The notes beneath the pieces were generated by a model. That model searched no databases and was not told the origin of the DNA. It saw nothing but the letters and a program-made list of their open reading frames with translations. A stretch of DNA of 64,000 nt from Aradus depressus (taxonomy: Eukaryota > Arthropoda > Insecta > Hemiptera > Aradidae): the NCBI GenBank assembly GCA_963662175.1, contig OY759217.1, positions 12,712,562-12,776,561 on the forward strand, given 5' to 3'. The translations under genes and the position numbers were made by a program. Below, piece by piece: positions 54,602 to 64,000 of the stretch. Positions within the stretch are counted from its first letter, which is position 1. Every line of letters begins with the position of its first letter.

Positions 54602-54695
54602 ATTTTTAGGACTCACCCATAGTAGAGTCGGGCTCATGTCCACCAGAGCGCCCTGATAATAACTTCGTAGTTGAAGCCCGGGCATAAACACCAAT
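54602..54695 (+). repeat. SINE 3' fragment
   Basis: TAGGACTCACCCATAGTAGA, GTCGGGCTCATGTCCACCAG and GTAGTTGAAGCCCGGGCAT. Confidence 0.75.
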
Positions 54696-54930
54696 AACTA
54701 AATTCTTGACATTGGGCATATGGATACACATTACTAGTAGATACCAATTATTCCTTATTTTTATTACTAGAATTTTTTTCATATTTTCATTTTCGATAAT
54801 ACCGATCTCAGACCCTAGAAATCTAGCTTGATCGACTTATCGACGAAAATTACTCACATAGAACATATATTTTAGACAATGGATTGGTACTTAAATAAAG
54901 CACAAACTTGGGTTAGGTTAGGTTACGGTT

Positions 54931-55262
54931 AGGTTTTATGACTCATACCCGGGTTCTAACTACAGGTCATATCGCCTACTACCAGAGTGCTCTTTCGTCA
55001 CACTGGTGGACATGAGCCCGACTGTGGGAGTCCTAAATTTTGCCTACCCCAAATTTTTATTCACCTAGGGTGGGGGTCTTTAACGAGTACCTGACATCGT
55101 ACAGGCTCGGGACCATCGCTTAGCGTCCCATCCGAAGGACGGCGTGCTTAAGTTTATTTTACCTCCCAGATAAAATAAACTAAGGGCCTCGGTCGGATTT
55201 CGAACCCACGATCTAGAGCTTAGAAGACAAGCACGCATACCACTGAGCTACCGGCGCCCTCT
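54931..55262 (-). repeat. Full-length SINE, minus
   Basis: From GGTTTTATGACTCATACCCG to the head ACCACTGAGCTACCGGCGCC. B-box area TTCGAACCCACGATC is well kept. About 332 bp. The best copy for deriving the family consensus. Confidence 0.9.
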
Positions 55263-55490
55263 CACAAACTTGGGTTGCATACTTACTAGAGCAGGAACTT
55301 CTTAGAAGACCAGAGGTTGGGGGATGTGATTAGAGTGATGTCATGATAGTCGCTGGTGGTTAGCAATTATTTCTTCGAAATCGTATATTTTGTATCGGTT
55401 CGATGTATTGAATTAATTTACGAATCTGAAAAGTGTTTATTTCAAAAAATAGAAATATTTCAAGGGTCGCTCTCTGCAAACTAATTTAGT
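55263..55490. other. No recognisable feature
   Basis: Nothing recognised. Confidence 0.35.
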
Positions 55491-55491
55491 T

Positions 55492-55645
55492 CATAACTAG
55501 ACCTGACGATGGTGTAAGGCCGAAACCGGTTGTTATATATATATTTATATCTTTAGTGGAATAGACAATATTTCAAAAAATAAGTTTGTTTTATTTATTT
55601 ATTACAAGTTTCCACAATATGTCCGCGTTCCTCAACTTGAAGTGT
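55492..55645 (+). repeat. Hammerhead-like motif element, copy 2
   Basis: AGTTCATAACTAGACCTGAC, CTGACGA at 55503-55509, CGAAACCGGT to 55530, then ATAGACAATATTTCAAAAAA and ATATGTCCGCGTTCCTCAAC. It matches the right arm and flank of the element at 8938-9060 in the same orientation, without the left arm. Confidence 0.6.
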
Positions 55646-56235
55646 CAATTTTATATGTTTTTATGTTTCATTTTTAAATGTTCATCCTGAGAAAAATTAC
55701 AATATTTATTCCTTTATCTGTTCTGTTTATCACCCGCTCCCTAAAAGAACCCTCGATTAAGATAATTATTCAACCTTGAGAAAAGAGCAAAAAATGGTGC
55801 AATCATTTTAAATTTTTTTAAGATTACTCTCGTGATTTTAATTGCGCCCAACCTTATATAGCATTGCAACCATTACAATATATGTATCTATTTGTATATA
55901 ATAACACCAAGTTTCATATTTTTTAATTGATCTAGTAATTAATTATGGCTAATTAAATTTATTAAAAAATTGTTTTTTGTTGTAAAAGTCCTGTTTTGAA
56001 TTTAGGGGCCTCATATGGTCTGTCAGCCTCAAGTACGGTACCTAACCTTTGAATGAAGTGCTCCAACGGAGTAACACTTGTGTAAAGACGGTTTGGGAGT
56101 TACCTGGTAAAGTTTTTTTATATCAAATATTTTATTTATTCATCGACATGGAAAACAAAACCTGGAGAGCTGGAGTACGTGTAATCTACCTTTCCAGATC
56201 GATCCTGAATATATGTAAACCCAAAGATCATGTCC
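55646..56235. other. AT-rich, no feature
   Basis: Nothing recognised. The 66-codon frame at 56049-56249 has no domain. Confidence 0.35.
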
Positions 56236-56239
56236 TCAT

Positions 56240-56675
56240 TTGGTTTTGAGTTTAAATATGAAATTTTATGTCGATACATTCATTTCATCGGCAGTTATTG
56301 TGTGGTTTTTGAGTTGAGCTCCGTCTGACCCTCCCTTTTGTTCTGTCGATTCCGCTCAAAACTAATAAGTGTCGTCTTTATGGGAATATGAATTCACATT
56401 TGAAATTATGTGTCGATACATATAAATGTAATGCAACGGCAGTTATTATTAGTTTTTGAGTTAAGCCTCTGCTCCAATCCCACCTTTCCCGTAGGTCGAT
56501 TTGACTGAAAAACAGAATGTCTCGGATTCACATATGAACTTCCGTTTCAATACATTCATTATATCGGGAATTATCGTGTTCACAGACACACAGAAGACAT
56601 GAGTATCCGTTAAAAACTCCGCAGATTTTTTGACCGATTACGTAACTTCGTACAGCTAGGGAGTTAATATATTAT
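56240..56675 (-). repeat. Family X copy, minus
   Basis: Two modules (CATTTCATCGGCAGTTATTG; AATGCAACGGCAGTTATTAT), ATATCGGGAATTATCGTGTT, CACAGACACACAG and GACCGATTACGTAACTTCGT. It ends about 120 bp from the 3' end of the nuclease-like gene. Confidence 0.75.
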
Positions 56676-56718
56676 TACTTAAAGACAGTAACCAAATATA
56701 TATTTCTCAATTAATGTT

Positions 56719-56724
56719 TTTATT
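56719..56724 (-). promoter_or_regulatory. Polyadenylation signal
   Basis: AATAAA on the minus strand, 69 bases after the stop codon of the nuclease-like gene. Confidence 0.6.
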
Positions 56725-56792
56725 AATTTAATTTTACATGTTCTCTTTTTTGCATTTTAACATGTTCATTATTATGGAAACTTTAAATGTAT

Positions 56793-58172
56793 CTACCACA
56801 ATGATGATGGTCCTTCAAGAACATCTTCAGCGCAGTCCATCGGTGAGAAGAAACTCAACTTGTTTGCAATATCTTTGATGGTGCAACACTCCATGAATCC
56901 CATCGAGTAACGTGTTAAGGTCGGCCAACGTTTGGGACTGCAATCAGGAATCCTGCACCAATTCGGCAAACCCAGATATATTAGAGAATTGTGGAAAACG
57001 AAAATTACACATTTCCTGTTTTTTGGGTTCATTGCTTTTATCCAAAAATATTGAGGAAAGGGAAGTTCGTCAATTGTTCCAAATATTTCTTTGCTGAAAC
57101 CGGAGGATATTTCCAGGTCCTCACGAAGCTCTATTGCTAACTTTCTGATTGTATCCCCGAGGATAAGACTGTTGCCCCTGTCAATTGCATCCCATCCATA
57201 AAAAATGCCTCCAAGTCCTGTTAACTTCATATGTGAAAAAAATGGCATATCTTCTTGATGAACTAATGTATAATACAAAATATTATTATTTTTTTCGTTA
57301 AGAATGTCATTCACTTTTTCTGCTCCAAATTGTTCAAATAAATTTTTAATTTGTATTGTTTCTTTCAATTCATTGTCATCCTTAGTCGGGATATCCCAGT
57401 CAGTGTCAATGAATCTTCTACCATAATTCTCACTCATTTTCGAACCATGAAGTGTGTACGAAAGATATAATTTATCGCAAGTTTTAAAAAGAGGCAAAAA
57501 TTGCGAGTCTACAGTATATCCATATTCAGTAAATTTTCTCTCACCTTTATCGCAGGATCCTCCCTCTTTCTTGGTGTATGGAACTTCCAGAGGACAGTCG
57601 ACACTTCCAAGAGTATGGCCTTTAGATTTATCTATATCTTTGAACAACAAATTTGTAACTCTACATCTGTGGCTCTCAATTCTTATTTCCTTAGAATTTT
57701 CAGCTGAAGTACATACAGTGTATATATATTCATTTTCTGCTAGAATTATGTTAAAAGTTTTACCCATTGGTTGAGGAATGGCAAAACTATAAAAACCATT
57801 TTCTGACAACATAAGATAAAGAGGTGGGAACGTTTCTTTCTTAGGGTTTATATTTGTGTAGCCAGGAAGTGTGAGCAAATCGAACGAGCACAAGGGATCT
57901 TTGGATAGACTGTTAGACGCTTCTTCAGGTACTCTGTCAGTGTCTGATGAAATAGAATCCACCAATGAGTTCTGAAAACGATTGAGCAAACTTGATATTA
58001 ATGTGAGCAACCCCTGAACTGCTTTGCAGCCTCTACCAATATTCCGAACTTGGGGGTCAAGAACCAAATTATCAGTTATGGAGAGGGACGTAATGTCAGA
58101 GGTTCCTTCAGTGGGTGATAAGAAGAAACCAACCGAGATGAGGCCCACGAACAGTATCACAAAACCGTACAT
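56793..58172 (-). CDS. Secreted DNA/RNA non-specific endonuclease-like protein, catalytic motif lost
   Basis: 459 residues, one exon. The start gives a good signal peptide (MYGFVILFVGLISVGFFLSP), so it is probably secreted. Residues 24-90 are Ser/Asp-rich. From about 90 the layout follows insect extracellular dsRNase/endonuclease-NS proteins. An N-terminal cysteine-rich part (Cys 95, 154, 170, 193, 207, 232) leads to LYLSYTLHG near 236-243. Where active enzymes have the catalytic Arg-Gly-His block, this one has FFSHMKLTGLGGIFYGW (311-327). Then come DLEISSG near 352-358, LPFPQYFWIKAMNP (370-383), FVFHNS (391-396) and Cys 406, 411, 429 and 430. By that alignment His is replaced by Lys 316 and the metal-binding Asn is not evident, so it is probably a pseudoenzyme. 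No introns or stops occur. A retrocopy is possible. Family assignment is by motif recall and is moderately sure. Confidence 0.65.
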   Translation of the reverse strand: MYGFVILFVGLISVGFFLSPTEGTSDITSLSITDNLVLDPQVRNIGRGCKAVQGLLTLISSLLNRFQNSLVDSISSDTDRVPEEASNSLSKDPLCSFDLLTLPGYTNINPKKETFPPLYLMLSENGFYSFAIPQPMGKTFNIILAENEYIYTVCTSAENSKEIRIESHRCRVTNLLFKDIDKSKGHTLGSVDCPLEVPYTKKEGGSCDKGERKFTEYGYTVDSQFLPLFKTCDKLYLSYTLHGSKMSENYGRRFIDTDWDIPTKDDNELKETIQIKNLFEQFGAEKVNDILNEKNNNILYYTLVHQEDMPFFSHMKLTGLGGIFYGWDAIDRGNSLILGDTIRKLAIELREDLEISSGFSKEIFGTIDELPFPQYFWIKAMNPKNRKCVIFVFHNSLIYLGLPNWCRIPDCSPKRWPTLTRYSMGFMECCTIKDIANKLSFFSPMDCAEDVLEGPSSLW

Positions 58173-59034
58173 TGTGTTGATTACAGTAAAAGTTCTACTG
58201 AATAGATCCTCGGAGACTCCACTACTGATGTGGCCTCTTGCATATTTGAAGGCTATGACGCAAATTATAACACCTTTGATTCACCTGCTCAAACAATCTA
58301 TAATTCTCCTTCATTACCTTATTAAAATATTTTTAAAAATTCCCGGCTTGGAAAAAATGTTCCAAAAATTAGGAGGAAAGGGCTTTTTACTCTCTTGGAG
58401 TAAAATAGGAGCAACAGTTGGATGATTTGAATCAAAACGCAAACAGCTCCATAATTTTTTTTTTTTATCGCCGGCTACTAAGGCCATTAGCGTTAATAAA
58501 AAAAAAAAAGTGTTATACTCCTAAATATAAAGTTTCATGAAAATCCTTTAAGTAGACATTTTTAAGTAAGGGCCACTGACAATAAAGTGATCGCGAAGAT
58601 TTTAATTTAGAAACGATTGGTTTTTGCAGTTAAATTTTTAAGAATTATTCAGGAATTTTTGAAGAATTTAGTTAGTTGTCATATATATTAATTAGATTAG
58701 TTATTGCTGACGTAAAAAAACGTCTAGAGAGTTTATCTGTGGGGTTGGGCAAAAGAATACATAATATATGGGTCAACCGCCCCAGTCTTGCCATTTTAAC
58801 TTTAAATTTCCAATATTAATCAAACATCTTCATGTTCCCCTTTACCCGATGATGGGGGAGGAACCACGGATAAAGCAAAATCACGGTTAGTCGAAAGACA
58901 AAAGAAAATGGACGTTTTTCTTTATAAATATCGGTTAATGAGGTCAAATTCTGATGAGGACGACTCCCAGAATCCAGAGCTCATTCGTAAACTTACCTTT
59001 CTGGTACATTTTGGAATCTTACTTCACATTTTCT
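58173..59034. other. Upstream region of the nuclease-like gene, then unassigned
   Basis: On the minus strand a TATAATTTG box lies about 90 bases before the ATG and two CAGTAG initiator-like sites follow, with no firm promoter call. 58440-59034 shows no recognised feature. Confidence 0.3.
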
Positions 59035-59035
59035 C

Positions 59036-59480
59036 CCCGCGCAATTTACTTCCTCACCTATACGAAGTATAGAGGAAGTTATGTAATCGGTCAGAAATTC
59101 GATGTCGAGTATTCACCGAAATTTTATGCTTTTGACCTCATGATTCTAAAAATAAAAAATTGTTCTCTGGGCTCTCTGTGTGTGTCTGTGAACACTAACT
59201 CCCAATAGAATAAATGTATCGACACGGAATTGCGTTCGTGTATCCGGAACCTCAAAAAGACATCTATTGATTTTTAACCAAATCGGCCAAAGGCAAGGGG
59301 GGGGGGGGGGATTAGGTGGGCTTAAACCAAAAACTCTAATAACAGCCGTTGTAATGAATGTATTGACACGAAATTTCATATAATAATTTTAAGTAAAATC
59401 GGCCGAAGGAGGCTCAACTCGAAAACCCCTATAACTGCCCATGTAATAAATATATTGACACGAAATTCAGTATTGCATAT
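59036..59480 (+). repeat. Family X copy, plus, with start hairpin
   Basis: ACTTCCTCACCTATACGAAG and TATAGAGGAAGT form the start hairpin (about 59049-59080). Then TATGTAATCGGTCAGAAATT, CGATGTCGAG, GTGTGTGTCTGTGAACACTA and two modules. The best-preserved start in the window. Confidence 0.8.
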
Positions 59481-59497
59481 CTTTAACAAATGATCAG

Positions 59498-59577
59498 GGC
59501 GCCAGTAGCTCAGTAGTATGTGTGCTTGCTTACTTAGCACAAGATCACAGGTTTGAATCCCGGCCATGGCCCTTAAT
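59498..59577 (+). repeat. SINE tRNA-like head only
   Basis: GCGCCAGTAGCTCAGTAGTA (A box) and CAGGTTTGAATCCCGG (B box), then GCCCTTA. The body is absent. Not a tRNA gene: no acceptor stem closes. Confidence 0.75.
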
Positions 59578-59599
59578 CAATGTATAAGATTCACAAGCC

Positions 59600-59715
59600 C
59601 CCTATAAACTATTGATTTTTAGTGCAAATAGTCGATCGATTTAGGAGGGAGAGCGAAAATATAATTGATTAATTCCTTCTGGGGAAGTACATTGCCATTG
59701 ATTCACCGGCGACGT
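59600..59715 (+). repeat. Family X end, plus
   Basis: AAACTATTGATTTTTAGTGC, GGAGGGAGAGCGAAAATATA, TTCTGGGGAAGTACATTGCC and a decayed hairpin ATTGATTCACCGGCGACG. Confidence 0.75.
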
Positions 59716-60278
59716 TCACTTTCTATGAGATGAAAATTATGCTCTCACTTTTTATGGGATAATTACGCCATTAATACTTTCCATTCTTTTAATGGTAATT
59801 TTATATATTTTAAATAAACAATTTATGGGATTTTCCGTTCATCTATCTTACTGATTTAAAAATTTTCTATTGGCACGAAAAAATCCCAGTTCATCCAAAC
59901 ACGGTTAATCCGCCACTGGAAAATCGAGAGTGAAGTTGGTACGAGGATAAAGAATGGTCCTCTAATGGACTTACAGAATATTTTCAAAATATTTCCGTAG
60001 AAGCTCCTTTGAACTGGGAAGAAAACAAAAAAAAATTAAAGCATTCTCTATTGAAGAAATGGGAAGAGAGCCGTGGAGAGGTGGGGTCTTTTACCTGTAT
60101 TCTTACCTGGGGCAGGCAGGTCGCTAGAACGGGGCCCTCTCAACGTTTCAAGAGTACCTCACCTGCTGCACCAGGGCCCTGAAATGGGAGGAATATAGGG
60201 TATAGGGCAGGTGTACCCCTGCGTGGAGAGCCACTTCAAGTATTGATAATGGAGGATAAGCTTACACTAGATCAGACA
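59716..60278. other. No recognisable feature
   Basis: Nothing recognised. Confidence 0.35.
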
Positions 60279-60630
60279 AATAGGTAGTCTTACTTCCCCA
60301 GCTATACCATTATTATACTTAAATAGGTAGTCTTACTTCCCCAGCTATACCATTATTATACTTAAATAGGTAGTCTTACTTCCCCAGCTATACCATTATT
60401 ATACTTAAATAGGTAGTCTTACTTCCCCAGCTATACCATTATTATACTTAAATAGGTTGTCTTACTTCCCCAGCTATACCATTATTATACTTAAATAGGT
60501 AGTCTTACTTCCCCAGCTATACCATTATTATACTTAAATAGGTAGTCTTACTTCCCCAGCTATACCATTATTATACTTAAATAGGTAGTCTTACTTCCCC
60601 AGCTTTATTATACCATTATTATACTTAAAA
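60279..60630. repeat. 43-bp tandem repeat, about eight copies
   Basis: AAATAGGTAGTCTTACTTCC plus CCAGCTATACCATTATTATA and CTT, near-perfect. The ACTTCCCCAGCTATAC core is the family X start-hairpin arm, so the array grew from a family X end. Confidence 0.95.
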
Positions 60631-60637
60631 AAAAAAA

Positions 60638-60870
60638 AAATTGTCGGAGAATCACCAGTAATGTACTTCCACAGAACGAAACCAGTCACCAGTCGTCCGT
60701 TTGCTGTAATAATCACTAGTTGACTTACATCAAGGCATACTAAATTTTGTGTCGTTCATCGGCCATTATTAAGGTTTTTGAGTTCCCTTCGGCTGATCAC
60801 ACTGAAAATTAATAGGTGTCCTCCTTATGGATTCCTAGATACACACATAAAATTTCGTTGTAGAAGGAAT
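60638..60870 (-). repeat. Family X end, minus
   Basis: Decayed hairpin (TTGTCGGAGAATCACCAGTA), TGTACTTCCACAGAACGAAA, CATCAAGGCATACTAAATTT and GAAAATTAATAGGTGTCCTC. Confidence 0.65.
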
Positions 60871-60884
60871 TCTGTCGTGTAAAT

Positions 60885-60950
60885 GAAAACTCAATATTTG
60901 ACCAACGTTTCGGAAACTATTTATTTCCTTCTTCAGGGTCTACAGAATAA
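60885..60950 (-). repeat. Penelope-type terminal motif, minus
   Basis: CAATATTTGACCAACGTTTC then GGAAAC and TTCCTTCTTCAGGG. Read in reverse this is CCTGAAGAAGG ... CCGAAACGTTGG. It matches part of 52785-52830. Confidence 0.45.
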
Positions 60951-61111
60951 AACAAACAAATTAGTCATTATGGACAATGATATAACTATATAATCTATAT
61001 TAATAAAGCTGAAACGGGGTTTGTTTGTTTGTTTGTTTGTATGTATGTTTGTTCCAGCATCAAACTTCCCATGTAGCATTCTTTTGAGCCCGATTGAATA
61101 ATAGGCTATGT

Positions 61112-62095
61112 GGCGTCCCAAAATTTTGATCGGGAGGGGGGGTTGTAAGGGGGGCCTAAGTATATAAATAGTGCTAACTCATTAATTAATGGTCAAATTG
61201 TCATGAAATTTCACACGTAGTCTTTTTAAAAGCCAAACAGGAAAAAAAGGTGTGTGGCGTCCCAAAGTTTTGAACGGGAGGGGGGGTTGTGGGGGGGCCT
61301 AAGTATAAATATAGAGCTAACTCATTAACTAATGGGCGAATCGTCATGAAATTTCACATGTAGTATTTTTAAAAGCCAAATAGGAAAAAAAGGTGTGTGG
61401 CGTCCCAAAGTTTTGATCGGGAGGGGGGGTTATAAGGGGGGCCTAAGTATATAAATAGTGCTAACTCATTAACTAATGGACGAATCGTCATGAAATTTCA
61501 CATGTAGTATTTTTAAAAGCCAAATAGGAAAAAAAGGTGTGTGGCGTCCCAAAGTTTTGAACGGGAGGGGGGGTTGTAAGGGGGGCCTAAGTATAAATAT
61601 AGAGCTAACTCATTAACTAATGGGCGAATCGTCATGACATTTCACGTAGTATTTTTAAAAGCCAAATAGGAAAAAAAGGTGGGTGGCGTCCCAAAGTTTT
61701 GAACGGGAGGGGGGTTGTGGGGGGGCCTAAGTATAAATATAGAGCTAACTCTTTAACAGTTGGTCGGATTGTCACGAAGTTTCACATGTAGTATTCCTGA
61801 AGACCAAATAAAAAAATAGGCGGTGTGACGGCTCAAAAGTTTTTACGGGAGGGGGGGATGTGGGGGGGCCTAAGTATAAATATAGAGCTAACTCTTTAAC
61901 AGTTGGTCGGATTGTCACGAAGTTTCACATGTAGTATTCCTGAAGACCAAATAAAAAAATAGGCGGTGTGACGGCTCAAACGTTTTTACGGGAGGGGGGG
62001 TAGTGGGGGGGCGTAAGTATAAATATAGAGCTAGCTCATTAACGGTTGATCGTATTGTCATGAATCGGATTGTCATGAATTTCACATGTAGTAGT
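61112..62095 (+). repeat. 143-bp tandem array, about seven copies
   Basis: GGCGTCCCAAAGTTTTGAAC recurs at about 61112, 61256, 61399, 61543 and 61685, then a diverged form (GACGGCTCAAAAGTTTTTAC) at about 61825 and 61970. Each unit has G-runs and TCATGAAATTTCACATGTAG. Confidence 0.9.
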
Positions 62096-63090
62096 AGTAG
62101 TAACTATGTATTCGCTGTGGGGTTCACTGTTGCAAGACATTTACTAGCTGTGATGTCCAGCGTTCCTAATATCGTACTAGCTGTGGGGTCCGCTTTTGCA
62201 AGGCACTTACTAGCTGTAGTGCTCAGCCCCAGCGTTCCTAACTATGTACTGGCTGTGGGGTTCGCTGTTGCAAGGCACCTACAAGACATTTACTAGCTGT
62301 GATGCCCAGCGTTCCTAATTACGTACTAGCTGTGGGGTCTGCTGTTGCAAGGCGCTAGCAGTGTGGCCCAGCGTATTTAACTACGTAGGTACTAGCTGTG
62401 GGGTCCACCGTTGCAAAACTCATACTAGCTGTGATGCCCTGTGGTTCTAACTACATACTATCTGTGGGGTCCGCAGTTGCAAGGCACCTACTACATGTAG
62501 GGCCCAGCGTTCCTAAAAACGTACTAACTGTGGGGTCCGTCGTTGCAAAAGCATACTAGCTGTGATGCCCAGGGTTCCTAATATCGTACTAGCTGTGGGG
62601 TCCGTTGTTGCAAGGCATTTACTAGCTGTAGTGCCCAGCGTTCCTAACTATGTAAAGCTGTGTAGTTCGCTGTTGCAAAGCACTTACTAACTGTAATGCC
62701 CAGCGTATTTAACTACGTACTAGCTGTGGGGTCCGCTGCTGCAAGGCACTTAATAGCTGTGATGCCCAGCGTTCCTAACTTCGTACTAGCTGTGGGGTCC
62801 GCTGTTGCGAGGCACATACTAGCTGTGGTGACCAGCGTTCCTAACTACGTACTAGCTGTTTGGTCCGCCGTCGCAAGGCACATACTAGCTATGATGCCCA
62901 GCATTCCCAATTACGTACTAGCTGTGGTGCTCAGCGTTGCAAGCCACATACTAGCTGTGGTTACAAACGTTCTTAAGTACGCACTGACTATGACGTCCAG
63001 CGATGCTAAGTATTCACTAAGTGTGGCTTCCGCCGTTGAAAGGCGCATACTAGCTGTGGTGCCCAGGGGTCCTAAAAACTTACTAGCGTT
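62096..63090 (+). repeat. 66-bp tandem array, about fifteen units
   Basis: Each unit has two related 33-bp halves: TACTAGCTGTGGGGTCCGCT plus GTTGCAAGGCAC, and TACTAGCTGTGATGCCCAGC plus GTTCCTAACTACG. Units are moderately diverged. The period is a multiple of three, so long frames arise (62696-63127, repeating NYVLAVGSAVARHILAV). These are satellite translations, not genes. Confidence 0.9.
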
Positions 63091-63239
63091 ACAACAGCTG
63101 AAGGACTATAAGCCTTATTCCGTATGAATAATTGAAAATTATAACATCATGAATGTACTGTCGAGGAACTGAATAGCGTTATAGAAGATATTGGGAGAAA
63201 AATCAAAGTTCCCCGGGCAACGCCGGGTATAACTGCTAG

Positions 63240-64000
63240 TCTATATTAATAAAGCTGAAACGGGGTTTGTTTGTATGTATGTATGTATGTATGTTTGTTC
63301 CAGCATCACGCCCAAACCGCTGGACGGATTTTTATGAAACTTCCCATGTAGCATTCTTTTGAGCCCGATTGAATAATAGGCTATATGGCGTCCCAAAATT
63401 TTGATCGGGAGGGGGGGTTGTAAGGGGGGCCTAAGTATATAAATAGTGCTAACTCATTAACTAATGGTCAAATTGTCATGAAATTTCACACGTAGTCTTT
63501 TTAAAAGCCAAACAGGAAAAAAAGGTGTGTGGCGTCCCAACGTTTTGAACGGGAGGGGGGGTTGTGGGGGGGCCTAAGTATAAATATAGAGCTAACTCAT
63601 TAACTAATGGGCGAATCGTCATGAAATTTCACATGTAGTATTTTTAAAAGCCAAATAGGAAAAAAAGGTGGGTGGCGTCCCAAAGTTTTGAACGGGAGGG
63701 GGGGTTGTGGGGGGGCCTAAGTATAAATATAGAGCTAACTCTTTAACAGTTGGTCGGATTGTCACGAAGTTTCACATGTAGTATTCTTGAAGACCAAATA
63801 AAAAAATAGGCGGTGTGACGGCTCAAAATTTTTTACGGGAGGAGGGGTAGTGGGGGGGCCTAAGTATAAATATAGAGCTAACTCATTAACTAATGGGCGA
63901 ATCGTCATGAAATTTCACATGTAGTATTTTTAAAAGCCAAATAGGAAAAAAAGGTGTGTGGCGTCCCAAAGTTTTGAACGGGAGGGGGGGTTGTGGGGGG
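63240..64000 (+). mobile_element. Second Helitron, head-to-tail, runs off window
   Basis: TCTATATTAATAAAGCTGAA begins immediately after the CTAG of the previous copy, with no base between. It repeats the same 5' part and the 143-bp array (GGCGTCCC at about 63388, 63531 and on). The 3' end is outside the window. Confidence 0.85.

Larger units (their letters stand above)
60994..63239 (+). mobile_element. Non-autonomous Helitron with two satellites
   Basis: Starts TCTATATTAATAAAGCTG and ends with hairpin CCCGGGCAACGCCGGG, then TATAACTGCTAG (CTAG at 63236-63239). Insertion lies between A (60993) and T. It contains a 143-bp array and a 66-bp array, no Rep/helicase. Its 3' end is homologous to the Helitron at 51672. 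Confidence 0.85.

Noticed and set aside
59498..59577. Possible tRNA gene (A and B boxes); similar at 6917 and 26503
   Set aside because: No closed acceptor stem, and other copies continue into a shared SINE body. They are SINE heads.
62003..63127. Two open frames with a repeating NYVLAVGSAVARHILAV-like peptide
   Set aside because: They lie in the 66-bp satellite of a Helitron. The frame stays open because the period is a multiple of three; there is no domain, promoter or splice context.
1..64000. CRISPR array or bacterial operon
   Set aside because: The tandem repeats have no unique spacers, and the gene structure, SINEs, LINEs and splice signals are those of an animal genome.

Overview
This is a gene-poor, transposon-rich stretch of an animal nuclear genome. 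The intron-type splice signals, tRNA-derived SINEs, jockey-clade LINEs, Helitrons, hAT and Harbinger MITEs and an insect-type secreted nuclease-fold gene point to an arthropod. An insect is most likely, and a hemipteran is my guess; the species cannot be fixed from the sequence. Nothing looks bacterial: there are no operons, no rRNA and no CRISPR.

Host-type coding content is small. One intact open gene lies on the minus strand at 56793-58172. It has a signal peptide and looks like a DNA/RNA non-specific endonuclease whose catalytic motif is lost. A calcium-binding EGF-like exon (44059-44139, plus) has phase 1-1 boundaries and a strong donor. A 35-nt candidate exon (35667-35701, minus) and a 60-nt candidate exon (24579-24638, plus) each sit between good splice signals. 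Their parent genes cannot be named.

Mobile DNA makes up most of the rest. Two jockey-clade LINEs carry complete ORF1 and ORF2: family A at about 16245-20360 and family B at 38755-43363. Family B is full length, with a 16-bp target duplication and a poly-A tail. Broken relatives lie at 12903-13172, 20645-21066, 25328-25858, 29400-29592 and 44589-45103. Remnants of other LINEs lie at 1925-2175 and 5160-5375. A tRNA-derived SINE of about 335-340 bp is present in about twenty copies on both strands. A second abundant family, here called X, is modular. It has a start hairpin, a repeated body and an end hairpin reading GTCGGTGAATCACCGGC, and it fills many of the remaining gaps. DNA elements with visible ends include a Harbinger derivative (35976-36551, TSD TAA), a hAT MITE (34448-34940, 8-bp TSD), a 1.85-kb long-TIR element enclosing a 169-bp tandem array (31053-32898), several small MITEs, one minus-strand Helitron (51672-52066) and two Helitrons joined head to tail (60994-63239 and 63240 to the window end). 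At least two LTR-type ends sit beside minisatellites.

Layout: 1-15.2 kb holds SINEs, family X, small MITEs and minisatellites. 15.2-23.2 kb holds LINE A, LINE C and LTR-associated arrays. 23-35 kb is AT-rich with DNA elements. 35-45 kb holds Harbinger, a duplicated block split by LINE B, and the EGF exon. 45-56 kb holds SINEs, MITEs and the minus Helitron. 56.7-58.2 kb is the nuclease-like gene. 59-64 kb holds family X tandem repeats and the Helitron pair. The LINE proteins may also mobilise SINEs in trans, but nothing here proves that.
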